The notes under the pieces were generated by a model. That model saw nothing but the letters and a program-made list of their open reading frames with translations, was not told the DNA's origin and made no database searches. The position numbers and the translations under genes were made by a program. Of a DNA stretch of 64,000 bases, positions 1 through 9,247 are shown piece by piece. Every line of letters begins with the position of its first letter. Within the stretch, counting starts at the first letter, position 1. Origin of the DNA: Deltaproteobacteria bacterium (GTDB lineage: Bacteria; Myxococcota; Kuafuiibacteriia; Kuafuiibacteriales; Kuafuiibacteriaceae). The stretch lies in contig JADJBV010000001.1 of assembly GCA_016703535.1 (NCBI GenBank), positions 6,841,895 to 6,905,894 of the forward strand. Direction: 5' to 3'.

Positions 1-456
1 ATCTTGGCAAGGGGCAAAGGTGAGGTGACCACCTTCGTCGGCGCGATGATCGAGAGCCACTCGGTGGTGATCGTCAACATCGGCGATTCCGGGGCCCAAC
101 ACTACTCCCGGGACGGCCAACACCTGGCCAGCACCGAAGCCCAAGGTGTCGGACGGCTTTTGCTCGAGGGCCTGGGCATGTTGCGCAAAGAGAGCTTCAA
201 CCACGTCACCTATCGCTGGGAGGTCAGCGCCGGCGACTACCTGGTGTTCGGCAGCGACGGGCTCTTCGACTCCAAGCTCAAGCCCGAAGAGATCGGCGCG
301 TTGTTGAGCAAGGCGGGCAACGCCGCCGACGCCACCCGCCGCCTGAGGGACGAGGTTAGCGAACGGATGAAGTCCAAAAAGGGCAAGCCGGACAACCTGA
401 CCGTCTTGGTGGTCCGGGTTGGTGATCCCGCGGACACCACCCTGCGGAGCGTTTGA
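1..456 (+). CDS. PP2C-type Ser/Thr protein phosphatase, C-terminal part
   Basis: The reading frame is open from the first base, so the 5' end lies outside the window. The visible 152 residues hold the C-terminal half of a PP2C/PPM metal-dependent phosphatase: a GDSGAQHY strand (metal and phosphate site region), GSDGLFD (Asp metal ligand) and the closing KPDNLTVLVVRV motif. Such enzymes dephosphorylate Ser/Thr and typically oppose the Hanks-type kinases that this window also encodes. A second, complete PP2C lies at 53974-54729. The family call is firm; the substrate is unknown. Confidence 0.85.
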   Translation: MLARGKGEVTTFVGAMIESHSVVIVNIGDSGAQHYSRDGQHLASTEAQGVGRLLLEGLGMLRKESFNHVTYRWEVSAGDYLVFGSDGLFDSKLKPEEIGALLSKAGNAADATRRLRDEVSERMKSKKGKPDNLTVLVVRVGDPADTTLRSV

Positions 457-466
457 GTCAGGCCAA

Positions 467-482
467 TTTGCACGGCTGCAAA
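467..482. promoter_or_regulatory. Inverted repeat TTTGCA-N4-TGCAAA upstream of the hydrolase gene
   Basis: TTTGCACGGCTGCAAA is a perfect 6+4+6 dyad in the gap before the alpha/beta hydrolase gene, with a further TTGCA about 8 bases downstream (489-493). The same TTGCA-N4-TGCAA core recurs at 1471-1484, over the start of the LysR gene. By family habit it is a candidate LysR operator; this is inference. Confidence 0.45.
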
Positions 483-539
483 CTCAACTTGCACGTGACG
501 GCGTTGTCTTGCGGCTAGGCAAAGCCAGAAGCTGAGGGC

Positions 540-1469
540 GTGTCCCTCACCACCGGCCCGGTTTTGGGCACCCCCCACCGCTTGAACACCCCCTGGGGGC
601 CCCTCCACTACCGGGAACATGGGCCCAAAGATGGGCTGCCGGTGGTCTTCATCCACGGGATCTTGGTCAACGGACGGCTCTGGGATCAGGTGTTGCCGGA
701 GCTGGACTCGGGGCTGCGGTGCCTGGTTCCGGACTGGCCCCTGGGCGCTCACCCCGAGGTGATGGCCGCCGACGCCCCGCTTCACGTCGACGGGGTGGTG
801 GCCCTGATCGATCACTTCTTGGACGCCCTTGATTTGGAGCAGGTGGTTTTGGTGGGCAGCGACAGCGGCGGCGCCTTGACCCAACTCTACGCCGTGCGGA
901 ACCCCGAGCGGATCCGGGCCTTGGTGCTGGCGCCCAGCGACGCCGACGGCACCTGGTTGCCCGGGATCTTCAAGCCGCTGGAGTGGGCGGCCTTTGTGCC
1001 GGGGGTCTTGTGGCTGGTGTCCCAGTTGATGCGGTGGCCGGCCTTTCGTCGCCTGCCGTTGGCCTTTGGGTGGTTGTCCCGGCACCTGGACCCCGAGCGC
1101 TCCGACGCCTTTGTTTTGCCCTGGTCTCGTTCCTTCGGGCTGCGTCGGGACCTGGGGAAGTTTTTGCGGGACCTGGGGCCTCGACACACCCGGGCGGCGG
1201 CCCTGTTGCTCCCAGGGATTGCGGTCCCGACCCGGATCTTGTGGGCCACCGAAGACCCACTATTTCCCCCGGAGTTGGGGCGTTGGTTGGCGGCCACCAT
1301 CCCCGGCGCTCAACTCCAGTGGGTCGAGGACAGCTACGCCTTGGTGCCCCTCGACCAACCGGTAGTGTTGGCCCGGGCGATCAACGAACACCTGCGAAGC
1401 GCCGGCTTGCTGCCAAACCGGAGCCTGGTGGGCGTGGTTGCAAGCGAAGTGGAGCTGGCGTCACACTAA
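540..1469 (+). CDS. Alpha/beta hydrolase, haloalkane dehalogenase/epoxide hydrolase-like
   Basis: This 309-residue protein has the alpha/beta-hydrolase core: an oxyanion-hole HG in VFIHGILVNG, then a nucleophile elbow VGSDSGGAL that aligns with the GHDWGG elbow of epoxide hydrolases and haloalkane dehalogenases, which implies an Asp nucleophile. An acid region follows (ATEDPLFPPE). The usual catalytic His before the LDQP segment is not seen; the sequence there reads EDSYALVPLDQP, so activity is uncertain. The start is a GTG with only a poorly spaced GAGGG before it, so the true start may differ. The gene is followed 9 bases later by a LysR gene, a likely operon. Confidence 0.7.
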   Translation: MSLTTGPVLGTPHRLNTPWGPLHYREHGPKDGLPVVFIHGILVNGRLWDQVLPELDSGLRCLVPDWPLGAHPEVMAADAPLHVDGVVALIDHFLDALDLEQVVLVGSDSGGALTQLYAVRNPERIRALVLAPSDADGTWLPGIFKPLEWAAFVPGVLWLVSQLMRWPAFRRLPLAFGWLSRHLDPERSDAFVLPWSRSFGLRRDLGKFLRDLGPRHTRAAALLLPGIAVPTRILWATEDPLFPPELGRWLAATIPGAQLQWVEDSYALVPLDQPVVLARAINEHLRSAGLLPNRSLVGVVASEVELASH

Positions 1470-1486
1470 CTTGCATCCATGCAAGT
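1469..1486. promoter_or_regulatory. Inverted repeat covering the LysR start codon
   Basis: ACTTGCATCCATGCAAGT is a perfect 8+2+8 dyad containing TTGCA-N4-TGCAA. It includes the ATG of the LysR gene (1479). No Shine-Dalgarno sequence is obvious before this ATG. Binding here would suggest autoregulation; inferred, not shown. Confidence 0.45.
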
Positions 1487-2336
1487 CGAAGACTGGAACG
1501 ACCTGCGCCTGTTTTTGGCCATCGCCCGGGCCCCCTCGATGGCCGAGGCGGCCCAGAGCGCCCGGGTGGACACCTCCACCATCAGCCGTCGTTTGGCGGC
1601 GTTGGAGCACAAGGCCGGGCGGACCTTGGTGCGGCGGGGACGAGGCCAAGACCAAAAGCGGCTGACGGCGGCGGGTGAGGAGTTGGCCCAGCTGGCGGGG
1701 GCCGTGGAGCAGGCGGTGTTGGCCGCCGAACGTTGGCCTCACCAGGCCCGAAAGGACCGGGTCCGATTGACCGCCCCCGAGGAGCTGGTCGCCTTGGTCC
1801 TGACCCCGGCCCTCCCATCCCTTCTACGTTCGGCCCCCTGGCTGCGGGTCGATCTGATCGGCGCGGCCCAAACCCTCCGCCTGCGAGCGGGAGAGGCCGA
1901 CCTGGCCCTGCGGATGTCCCGGCCCAAGGAGGCAGGGTTGGTGTCGCGGCCGGTGGCGGCGGTGAGCTACTCAGTATATTCCACTCGAGGGAGTCCTAAG
2001 CCAAGCCCCGATCACTGGCTGGGCCTCGACGAAAGTGTGGGCCCCTGGCCCGAGCTGGTGTGGGCCAAGGCCCGGTGGCCCAAGGTGCCGCCGGTGTTGC
2101 GGGCCGGCTCGTGGGGGGCCCTCTTGGCGGCGACCCTCGCGGGGTTGGGCCAGGCGATCTTGCCCGACGCCTTGGCCGGGGCCGATCCGCGGCTCTTGAA
2201 GGTCGAGCCCCACGTCGGCGAACGCAAGATCTGGTTGGTGTTGCCGGCGGAGCTGCGGCAGGAGCCCAGCGTCCGGTCGGTTTCGGCTTGGGCCGTGGAG
2301 AGTTTGCAAGTTGCCTTGCGCCGGGCTCAGGCTTGA
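1479..2336 (+). CDS. LysR-family transcriptional regulator
   Basis: This 285-residue protein has an N-terminal winged helix-turn-helix (about residues 5-65: DLRLFLAIARAPSMAEAA, then TSTISRRLAALE) and a substrate-binding-like C-terminal domain. Length and layout fit the LysR family. It follows the alpha/beta hydrolase gene by 9 bases and may control it. Residues near the C-terminus (LQVAL) are encoded over one of the GCAAG-N4-CTTGC palindromes, and positions 1969-1986 carry a member of the AT-rich repeat family. The effector is unknown. Confidence 0.85.
   Translation: MQVEDWNDLRLFLAIARAPSMAEAAQSARVDTSTISRRLAALEHKAGRTLVRRGRGQDQKRLTAAGEELAQLAGAVEQAVLAAERWPHQARKDRVRLTAPEELVALVLTPALPSLLRSAPWLRVDLIGAAQTLRLRAGEADLALRMSRPKEAGLVSRPVAAVSYSVYSTRGSPKPSPDHWLGLDESVGPWPELVWAKARWPKVPPVLRAGSWGALLAATLAGLGQAILPDALAGADPRLLKVEPHVGERKIWLVLPAELRQEPSVRSVSAWAVESLQVALRRAQA
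1969..1986. repeat. AT-rich dispersed repeat, in the LysR gene
   Basis: The reverse strand reads GAGTGGAATATACTGAGT, matching 16 of 18 bases of 52403-52420. Confidence 0.7.
2306..2319. repeat. GCAAG-N4-CTTGC palindrome (core TTGC), in the LysR gene
   Basis: Frame CAA-NNN-NNC-TTG (residues QVAL). Same 14 bases as the gyrB copy. Confidence 0.9.
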
Positions 2337-2357
2337 AGGTCCGGGCCCGGCCCCGCT

Positions 2358-5300
2358 TCAACGCACGATCAAGGGGTAGAGGGCGCCGCTGTCGGTGGCC
2401 ACGCCGCTGCCGTCGTAGCCGCCCACCAAGATCACCGGGGCACCACTCAGGGTGCCGACGCTCAAGAAGTCACCGAGGAGGCCACCGACCCGGCGGGTCT
2501 CGCCGCCAAAGGCCAACACCGGCGCAGCGCCCAAACCCGCCCCCGCGGTGAAGGGGAAGGCTCGAGCGCCGCCACTCAAGACCTTGCCGCCCAAGGCCCC
2601 CCGGGGGCTGCCGCCGATCACCACCCCGAGGTCGCCGGGGAGTCGGGCCGCGCCCACCGACTGGCCCAGCTGTTCACCGGGTTGGGTGCCGAACACAAAG
2701 GCCGGGGGCCGAGTGGGATCGGTGAAGAGGGCATAGGTCGGGGCCGCCGTGTCCTGGGCCGCTTCGGTCGGCAAACTCCGGAGGTACGCGCCGTAGATCA
2801 GCTGGACCGCGCCGTAGGTGTTGCCGTTGGTGGCCGCGGTCGGGAGCCCCACCGCCAGATCCGGGATGCCGTCATCGTCGACGTCACCGGCGCCCACCGC
2901 GTATCCACCGGACGAGTTTTGGAGGCCCGAGCGGAGGGCCAACATCCGAGGGGTCGCGGCACAACCACCCCCACCCCAACCGAAGATGATCCGCACGCTG
3001 CCTTCGTTGGAGACCGTGGGATCGTCGCCGGGGGCGCCGGTGGCCACGTCGTCGCAACCGTCGCCGTCGAGATCACCCAAGGCGGTCAAGTTGCGGCCCA
3101 AGTTGTCGTTGGTCGCCCGGCCCAAAAGCACCAAGGCCGAGTCGCAGATCAGGCTGATCCGCCCCGAGGCGTCCGGGGCCCGGCCCCGGATCAAGGCGAT
3201 GCCACCGACGTTGGTGACGTTGTTGGGTCGATCCCAATCCAGGGTGGAGACGGCGAGGTCGTCGCAGTCGTCGGCGTCGAAGTCGAAGCCTCCGATCACC
3301 TCCCGGATCGCCTGGTTGGCCTGTTCGCCATAGTAGATGTAGGAGGGTTCGGCCGCCGGTGGGCCGCTGGCGTTGCCCCGGAAGATGAAGACCGCGCCGG
3401 CGTTGTTGCGGGCCGCGGTGCAGGTGGCGGGCACTTCGTAGGTCGCCCCGGCGTAGGTGTTGGGCGTGGCCAGGTCCTCTTGGCGGGCCAACACCGCCAG
3501 GTCGGTGATGCCGTCGCAGTCGAAATCTCCCGCGGTCGACATGTTCCAGCCGAACTGATCGAAGCCGCCGTGTTGCGCAAAGCCGGACCAGACCTGAGCC
3601 GGGGTGTTCGCGAAACCGGCGGCCGAACCCGGATAATAAAACGCTTGGCCGAGCTGTTGGCTGCGCCCCGCCACCGCTTGAAAGGGGGCCCCCACCACCA
3701 GATCCTCGAAGCCGTCGCCGTTCAGATCGCCGACCACCGCGCCGCCGTTGCCAAAACGCATCCCGCTCGGCGCCTGCGGCAACTCGAGGGGGACCAAGGC
3801 CGCGCCGTCGGTCCCGGGCACCAAAAACAACGCGCCCACGTCTTCGCCGTTCAGGTCCGAATAGAGCGCAAACGCCGCCAACTCGCTGGCGCCGTCGCCG
3901 TCCAGATCGCCCAAGGATTGGACGACCCCGCCGAAGCGATCGCCGTTGGCCAACCCTGGGATGGTGCGGGCCGCCGTGGCCTCGGGGAGTTCGCCGTTGC
4001 GACCCAGGTAGACCTGGAGGGTGCCCACGTCGTTGGTCCCACCGCCCACCTCGTCGAAGAGGTTGCCCACCAAGACGTCGGCCAGGCCGTCGCCGTTGGC
4101 GTCCTTGATCGCGACGCCGAAGCCGAAGTTGTCGTTGCCATCGGGGGAGGTGGCGGTCCAATCGGCCGAGGTGTTGGCTTCGGCCAAGGTGGTCAACTCA
4201 CCGGCGAAGTTACGCCCAAGGAAGAGGCGCGCCGCCCCGTAGTTGTCGCTGGCGCCGCCGTTGTCGTAGCCGTGTTGGGAGGCCAAGAGATCGGCCTTGC
4301 CGTCGCCGTTGACGTCGCCGATCGCCAAGTTGCGGGCCAGCTGGCTCCCTCGATCGTTGGCGTCGGTGTTGGTCCAGCCGAAGGACGGCCGCTGCTCGAG
4401 GCCGCCGTTGACGCCGGTGGCCTTGGCGACGCCGCGGTAGACGTACAGCAGGCCGTCGTTCGTGCCTTGGCCGACGTCGTATTCGTAGCTCCCTGCCGCC
4501 AGATCGCAGACCCCGTCGCCGTCGAAGTCGCCGCTCGCCAAGGCGATGCCGAAGTGCATGCTGCCGACCCCCATCCAGCCCCCCGCGCCGTCAGGCACGT
4601 CGCCCCACAAAAACTGGGTCGGGGTCTCTCGGAACCCCAGGCCTTCGGCCAGATACACCAGGACCCCACCTTGATCGTTGGTGACCATCGCCCGATCCCG
4701 GTCTTCCGCGTTGTAGGCGCCTACCGCCAGATCCATCTTGCCGTCGTCGTTGTAGTCGCAGGCGCTCAAGGCCCAGCCCGTGAGATCGCCGCCGAAGCGA
4801 CCGGTCAACACTTGCGCGGGTTCGGTGCCGAAGAAGCCGTTGGCCAAGCCCGGATAGATCTCGACCGCGCCCACATCGCCGCCGCCCAGGTCCGAACGGG
4901 GCACGCCCAAGGCCAGGTCCAGCCGCCCGTCGCCGTCGAAGTCAGCGGTGATCGCCGAACGCCCCAGCTCGTCGCGCCGCTCTTTGCCTCCAATCACCTG
5001 GACCGGTGTCGGATCGATGCTGGTGGCGGTCCCCTGGAACACGTAGGCCGCCCCCGCCTGGAGGCCAGTGGCGCTGGCCTCGGGTTGCACGAAGATCAGG
5101 TCGGGACGGCCGTCGCCGTTGAGATCTCCCGGCGAAAGCAGGGTGGGTTGTTGAAAGCCCCAGCCGGTGGCCAGCGGCGTAAAGCCGGGGTTGGCGACGA
5201 CGTTGATCACCGCGGCCACCGTTTGGCCGGTGTAGCGATCCCGGAGGGTCACCGCCGAACGCCCGGGGCTCACGCCGTGGACCACCCGCCCATCGTTGAT

Positions 5301-6110
5301 CGTGAAGCCCGATCCGCCCATGGCCTCCACAAAGCCGCTGCCGCCGATCAGCCCAAGGGGCATCTCTTGATCGACGCCCACGAACACTTGGCTCGGCGCC
5401 ACCGACAAGGCCGCGCCGATCACCACGCGCACGTTGGCCTCGGCGAGTTCACCGGTGCCCAGGTCTCGAACCTCAACCCGGTCCAAGCCAGCGCTGGGCC
5501 CCGCGGTATAACGCCCGGTCGGCGTGATGGTGCCGCCCGAACCCGCCAAGGTCAGGCGATAGCCAAAACGGCCCGAGCCGCCGACCACCGCAAACTGCCA
5601 CGAGGTCCCGGGCGGGGTCTCCACGTCGTTCGGTTGAGCCCGCATCGGCTCCACCACTCGGATGGTTTGGCGCGCTTCGCCGAGGCACCCGCGATCGGTC
5701 ACCCGCACCACGTCCTCGAGTCCACCCTCGTTGCCGGCGAGGTACGCGCCGCTCAGCTCGTTGATCAACGCGCCCGAGTTGTTGGTCTCCAGCTCGAAGC
5801 GATAGTCGCCCGTGCCGCCGCCGGCGACGACCGTGTAGAGATCCAGGCGTCGAACCGCGGCGAAGCTGGAGGTCACGGTCAAAGCCGGGCTGCAGGGCAA
5901 CAAGACGACGCCGGTGTCCACGGGTCCGCCGTCATCGAAGCCGGTGTCCACCGGTCCGCTGTCGATGTTGCCGCCATCCGGGCGAAGCCCGCTGTCGGTG
6001 GGCCCAGCGTCCACCCCGGCGTCGACCCCGGGGCTCGGATCACTTCCGCAAGCCGCGAGGGTGGTCGAAAAGAGCAGGGCCCAACGGGCCAAGGAGCGGG
6101 AATCGGTCAT
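2358..6110 (-). CDS. Large FG-GAP (integrin alpha-like) repeat lipoprotein
   Basis: A 1250-residue exported protein. The chosen ATG gives a clean lipoprotein signal (ARWALLFSTTLAAC, lipobox LAAC), then an Asp/Gly-rich linker (DAGVDAGPTDSG) and Ig-like segments. The rest is an FG-GAP/VCBS array: at least 12 DxDxDG-type calcium motifs can be read, for example GDLNGDGRPDL, ADFDGDGRLDL, GDFDGDGVCDL and GDVDDDGIPDL. Such arrays form beta-propellers on the cell surface that act in adhesion or binding. An in-frame extension upstream to 6314 exists but lacks signal-peptide character and overlaps the divergent gene. The ligand is unknown. Confidence 0.85.
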   Translation of the reverse strand: MTDSRSLARWALLFSTTLAACGSDPSPGVDAGVDAGPTDSGLRPDGGNIDSGPVDTGFDDGGPVDTGVVLLPCSPALTVTSSFAAVRRLDLYTVVAGGGTGDYRFELETNNSGALINELSGAYLAGNEGGLEDVVRVTDRGCLGEARQTIRVVEPMRAQPNDVETPPGTSWQFAVVGGSGRFGYRLTLAGSGGTITPTGRYTAGPSAGLDRVEVRDLGTGELAEANVRVVIGAALSVAPSQVFVGVDQEMPLGLIGGSGFVEAMGGSGFTINDGRVVHGVSPGRSAVTLRDRYTGQTVAAVINVVANPGFTPLATGWGFQQPTLLSPGDLNGDGRPDLIFVQPEASATGLQAGAAYVFQGTATSIDPTPVQVIGGKERRDELGRSAITADFDGDGRLDLALGVPRSDLGGGDVGAVEIYPGLANGFFGTEPAQVLTGRFGGDLTGWALSACDYNDDGKMDLAVGAYNAEDRDRAMVTNDQGGVLVYLAEGLGFRETPTQFLWGDVPDGAGGWMGVGSMHFGIALASGDFDGDGVCDLAAGSYEYDVGQGTNDGLLYVYRGVAKATGVNGGLEQRPSFGWTNTDANDRGSQLARNLAIGDVNGDGKADLLASQHGYDNGGASDNYGAARLFLGRNFAGELTTLAEANTSADWTATSPDGNDNFGFGVAIKDANGDGLADVLVGNLFDEVGGGTNDVGTLQVYLGRNGELPEATAARTIPGLANGDRFGGVVQSLGDLDGDGASELAAFALYSDLNGEDVGALFLVPGTDGAALVPLELPQAPSGMRFGNGGAVVGDLNGDGFEDLVVGAPFQAVAGRSQQLGQAFYYPGSAAGFANTPAQVWSGFAQHGGFDQFGWNMSTAGDFDCDGITDLAVLARQEDLATPNTYAGATYEVPATCTAARNNAGAVFIFRGNASGPPAAEPSYIYYGEQANQAIREVIGGFDFDADDCDDLAVSTLDWDRPNNVTNVGGIALIRGRAPDASGRISLICDSALVLLGRATNDNLGRNLTALGDLDGDGCDDVATGAPGDDPTVSNEGSVRIIFGWGGGGCAATPRMLALRSGLQNSSGGYAVGAGDVDDDGIPDLAVGLPTAATNGNTYGAVQLIYGAYLRSLPTEAAQDTAAPTYALFTDPTRPPAFVFGTQPGEQLGQSVGAARLPGDLGVVIGGSPRGALGGKVLSGGARAFPFTAGAGLGAAPVLAFGGETRRVGGLLGDFLSVGTLSGAPVILVGGYDGSGVATDSGALYPLIVR

Positions 6111-6154
6111 GGGTGCTGGGCAGCGCGGCACGCTCTTCAGTATAAGAGGGCGAC

Positions 6155-7642
6155 GTGTTGCGGACCGACTGTACGCCAAAGCGGAGATCGAGACACGCTG
6201 GGTGGATCCTGACCCTGGCCTCGGCCTGCGCCGCGGAGCCCAACTACACGCCGCCGCCGCCGCCCACGCCGGACGCTGGATTTCCGCCTGAGCCGGATCG
6301 GATCGGTGCGCCACTGTCCCTCTACTTGGAGCCGGTGGTCAGCCGGCCCGCCGATCTGGCGATCGAGCTGGAAGATGGCGCGATCTTGACCGCCGGCGCC
6401 TTGGGTCTGGCTTTGGTCGACACCGGCACGGTCACCGCCTTGGGCGATGATCCGGGGCCGATCCGAGCGGCCACGCCCTTGCCCAACGGGGCTTTAGTCT
6501 CTGGAGCCCGGGGCCTTTATGTCTTGTCGGCGGGACAACTCCAGGTCTCGCCCCTCGACGCCCAGCTGCCGGGTGCCCCCCTCAGTTTATTGACAGTGCC
6601 TGGGCGCGCCGGACTCGAGGTCTGGATGGCCGGGGATGGCTGGTTGTGGCTTTGGCGAGGGGACCAGCTCTCCGACGTTCGTCCGGGGGCGTTGCCCTTG
6701 AGTGCTCCGAAGCTCGCATATGGCGCGGCGGCAGGTGGGCGATCCGCAGTGTGGGTCGCGGCCGGTGGGGCCCTGTACGCCTTGGTCGTCGAAGACCAAG
6801 TCACGCGGGCCTACCCGGAGAACCTCACCGCGCCGGTGAGGCAACTTGCCGTCGATGCGCGCCGTACCCTATGGGTGGTAGACGACGCAGGAAAACTACG
6901 GAGCCGCCGGGCCGACGACGTGTGGCGTGATCACGACGCCGTCGCAGGCGTCCGTTCAGTGCACGCTTCCTTGAGGAGTGACGAGGTCTGGATCGAGACG
7001 ATGACCGAGATGTGGCGCTACGATCAGACCGAGTTCCGGAAGGTGAACAACCTGCCCGCGGGCCGGGTCTTGAGTTCCGCCTCCCAGGGCAGCGTCTTGA
7101 TGGGCGATCAAGACGGTTTGGCCCAGGTCTACGGCCAACGGGCCGTGCGCCTCACGGGGCTCAAAGAGGGTGGCCTCTTGTTGTCGAGCGCAGCGATCCA
7201 AGTGCGGCCCGTGGCGGCGGCCAACGTCACCACCGTGACCGCGACCCTCGATGACCAGGCGATTTCGGTCAGTCCTTCTCCGTGGAACATCACCTTGGAT
7301 CCGGCGCTGATCGACGACGGCGCCCATCGGCTCGAGGTCCGGGTCGCCTACAGCGACGGCGAAAGCGCCACCGGCACGCTCCGCTTCTCACACTACGAAG
7401 GCCCACCTCCGAGCTGGCAGGCCGACATCGCCCCCCTATTTCGCGATCGCTGCGAGCTCTGCCACGGAGCCCGGGGCAGCGCCCGGATCTTGGACACCCC
7501 GGCCTTGTGGTCGGCGGAGATCGACTCCATTCTACTGAATCTACGAACGCGCCGGATGCCATTGCCGCCGAGCGCACCTTTGACCGAGGCCGAACTCGGC
7601 CTGGTGGAAGGCTGGCAAGCGGCCGGCTTTCCCGCGCAGTGA
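6155..7642 (+). CDS. Exported lipoprotein, propeller-like, with C-terminal cytochrome c-type CxxCH
   Basis: The GTG start is preceded by AGAGGG and gives a short signal with KRRSR, a hydrophobic stretch and lipobox LASAC. The 495-residue protein has a middle region resembling sensor-type beta-propeller repeats and a C-terminal domain with one haem-binding CELCHG motif followed by a MPLP segment, resembling the cytochrome domains found in planctomycete-type (PSCyt/PSD1) gene sets. It heads a four-gene operon (12-base gap to the next gene). Residues DSILLN are encoded over an ATTCTACTGAAT repeat (7529-7540). Role inferred: haem-containing envelope protein. Confidence 0.7.
   Translation: MLRTDCTPKRRSRHAGWILTLASACAAEPNYTPPPPPTPDAGFPPEPDRIGAPLSLYLEPVVSRPADLAIELEDGAILTAGALGLALVDTGTVTALGDDPGPIRAATPLPNGALVSGARGLYVLSAGQLQVSPLDAQLPGAPLSLLTVPGRAGLEVWMAGDGWLWLWRGDQLSDVRPGALPLSAPKLAYGAAAGGRSAVWVAAGGALYALVVEDQVTRAYPENLTAPVRQLAVDARRTLWVVDDAGKLRSRRADDVWRDHDAVAGVRSVHASLRSDEVWIETMTEMWRYDQTEFRKVNNLPAGRVLSSASQGSVLMGDQDGLAQVYGQRAVRLTGLKEGGLLLSSAAIQVRPVAAANVTTVTATLDDQAISVSPSPWNITLDPALIDDGAHRLEVRVAYSDGESATGTLRFSHYEGPPPSWQADIAPLFRDRCELCHGARGSARILDTPALWSAEIDSILLNLRTRRMPLPPSAPLTEAELGLVEGWQAAGFPAQ
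7529..7540. repeat. AT-rich dispersed repeat ATTCTACTGAAT, in the propeller lipoprotein gene
   Basis: Identical 12-mer to 31979-31990; ATTC and GAAT are inverted around TACT. Confidence 0.7.
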
Positions 7643-7654
7643 GGGACCCAGCGG

Positions 7655-9247
7655 ATGAACCGACGAACGTTGTCTGCCGCGTTGTTGCCCCCGCTCTTGG
7701 CCCTGGCCTCGCCGGCCTGGGCCCAACTCCCGAACGACGAACTCCAGTGTCGCCCCGACGAGCCCCGGCTCGACAAATACGGCTACCTGCGGGCCTTATC
7801 GCTCGACCTGCTGGGGCGCCCTCCGACCGTCGCGGAATACGCGGCGCTCGACGCCCACGACGACGTGCCCGAGGCCACCTTGGACGCGATGTTGGCTTCC
7901 GATGAGTTCGTCGGCCGGGCCGTGCGTTTTCACCGGGCCCTGCTCTGGAACAACGTCCGCAACGTCGACCTGCTCAACTTCCAGACCGGCTTTCAGGTGA
8001 AGACGCCCGAAAATTTGTACTGGCGTCGCAACCCGTCGGTTCGGTATCGCGGCACCACCACCGCCGCCAACGAGCAGGTTCCCTGCCTCAACGTGCCGGC
8101 CACCTTCGACGCCAACGGGCGGCCGGTCTTCGTGGATCAAGGAGACGGCACCCGGCGTGAAGGTTACGTGGAGGTCCAACCGTATTGGGCCCCGACCACC
8201 ACCATCAAGGTCTGCGCCGCCGACGCCCAAACCTTCGCCACCTCGTTGAACGGCACCGCCTGCGACACCAACGACGGCCTCAACGACGCCGGCTGCGGCT
8301 GCGGGCCCAACCTGCGGCTCTGCCGTTACAGCAACTATCAGTCGGTCACCGAGGCGTTTTCGGGGGACATCGATCGTCGGATCGCCAAGTTGATCCGGGA
8401 AGACCGCCCGTACTTGGAGTTGTTCACCAGCCGCACCGCCTTCGTGAACGGGCCGATGGTGCACTTCCTCAAGTACCAAACCGGCGTGCCCGCTGGCGCT
8501 CGGGTGACGCCGTTGCCGTACCAGAACGGCCGACTCCCGGAGCTCAACTTCACCGAGGTCGACAACTGGCAAGAGGTCGAGTTGGACGCCAGCCACGCCG
8601 GTGTCTTGACCAGCTTGGCCTACCTGCTGCGGTTCCAGACCAACCGGGCCCGGGCCAGCCACTTCTACGACTTCTTCCTCTGCCAACCCTTTACGCCGCC
8701 GGCGGGTGGCTTACCGACGGTCGATCCCACGGTGTTGCCTCACCCCGATCTGCAGAAGCGTGACGGCTGCAAATATTGCCACGCCCTCCTCGAGCCGGCC
8801 GCCGCCCACTGGGGCCGTTGGACCGAACGCGGCGCGGGCTTTTTGGATCCCAACGCTTATCCGGCCACCCGGGAAGACTGCCGACAGTGCGGGATGACCG
8901 GCCAACTCTGCAGCCGCGAGTGCCGGCTCTACTACATCACCAACACCTTCTCGAGCGCCGAAGACCTCTACATCGGCTCTCTCAACGCCTACGCCTACCT
9001 GAAGCCGCAGGCGAAGATGCACGTGGAGCACGGGCCCAAGTTGTTGGTGGCCAACACCGTCGTCGACGATCGGTTCCCAAGCTGCACCGCACGCCGAGCC
9101 CTCGAGGGATTTTTTGGGCGAGAGTTGACCAACGAAGAGCGAGGTTGGGCCGAAGATTTGGGCCACCAGTTCGTGGCCGGTGAGTTCAGCTACCGCGCCT
9201 TGATCAAGTCGATCGCTCAAAGTTCGATCTACCGGAGGGTCCGCTGA
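7655..9247 (+). CDS. Exported DUF1549/PSD1-like protein with CxxCH motif
   Basis: A 530-residue protein with a Sec signal (LLPPLLALASPAWAQ). Its N-terminal half carries YLRALSLDLLGRPPTVAEY, typical of the DUF1549 domain of planctomycete-type cytochrome-associated proteins. A CKYCHALLEP haem-type motif lies in the C-terminal third, and the end (FSYRALIKSIAQSSIYRR) resembles the DUF1553/1585-type ending. Several extra Cys clusters (CGCG, CRQCG, CSREC) are seen. It is the second gene of the operon and overlaps the next start (TGATG). These sets pair with DUF1501 proteins, as here; biochemical function is not established. Confidence 0.75.
   Translation: MNRRTLSAALLPPLLALASPAWAQLPNDELQCRPDEPRLDKYGYLRALSLDLLGRPPTVAEYAALDAHDDVPEATLDAMLASDEFVGRAVRFHRALLWNNVRNVDLLNFQTGFQVKTPENLYWRRNPSVRYRGTTTAANEQVPCLNVPATFDANGRPVFVDQGDGTRREGYVEVQPYWAPTTTIKVCAADAQTFATSLNGTACDTNDGLNDAGCGCGPNLRLCRYSNYQSVTEAFSGDIDRRIAKLIREDRPYLELFTSRTAFVNGPMVHFLKYQTGVPAGARVTPLPYQNGRLPELNFTEVDNWQEVELDASHAGVLTSLAYLLRFQTNRARASHFYDFFLCQPFTPPAGGLPTVDPTVLPHPDLQKRDGCKYCHALLEPAAAHWGRWTERGAGFLDPNAYPATREDCRQCGMTGQLCSRECRLYYITNTFSSAEDLYIGSLNAYAYLKPQAKMHVEHGPKLLVANTVVDDRFPSCTARRALEGFFGRELTNEERGWAEDLGHQFVAGEFSYRALIKSIAQSSIYRRVR

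Noticed and set aside
2682..6212. A 1176-residue open frame on the plus strand opposite the FG-GAP gene
   Set aside because: It is the antisense shadow of the repeat-rich gene; composition is Gly/Val/His/Arg-rich with no domain, signal or ribosome site, while the minus strand has clear calcium motifs and a lipobox.
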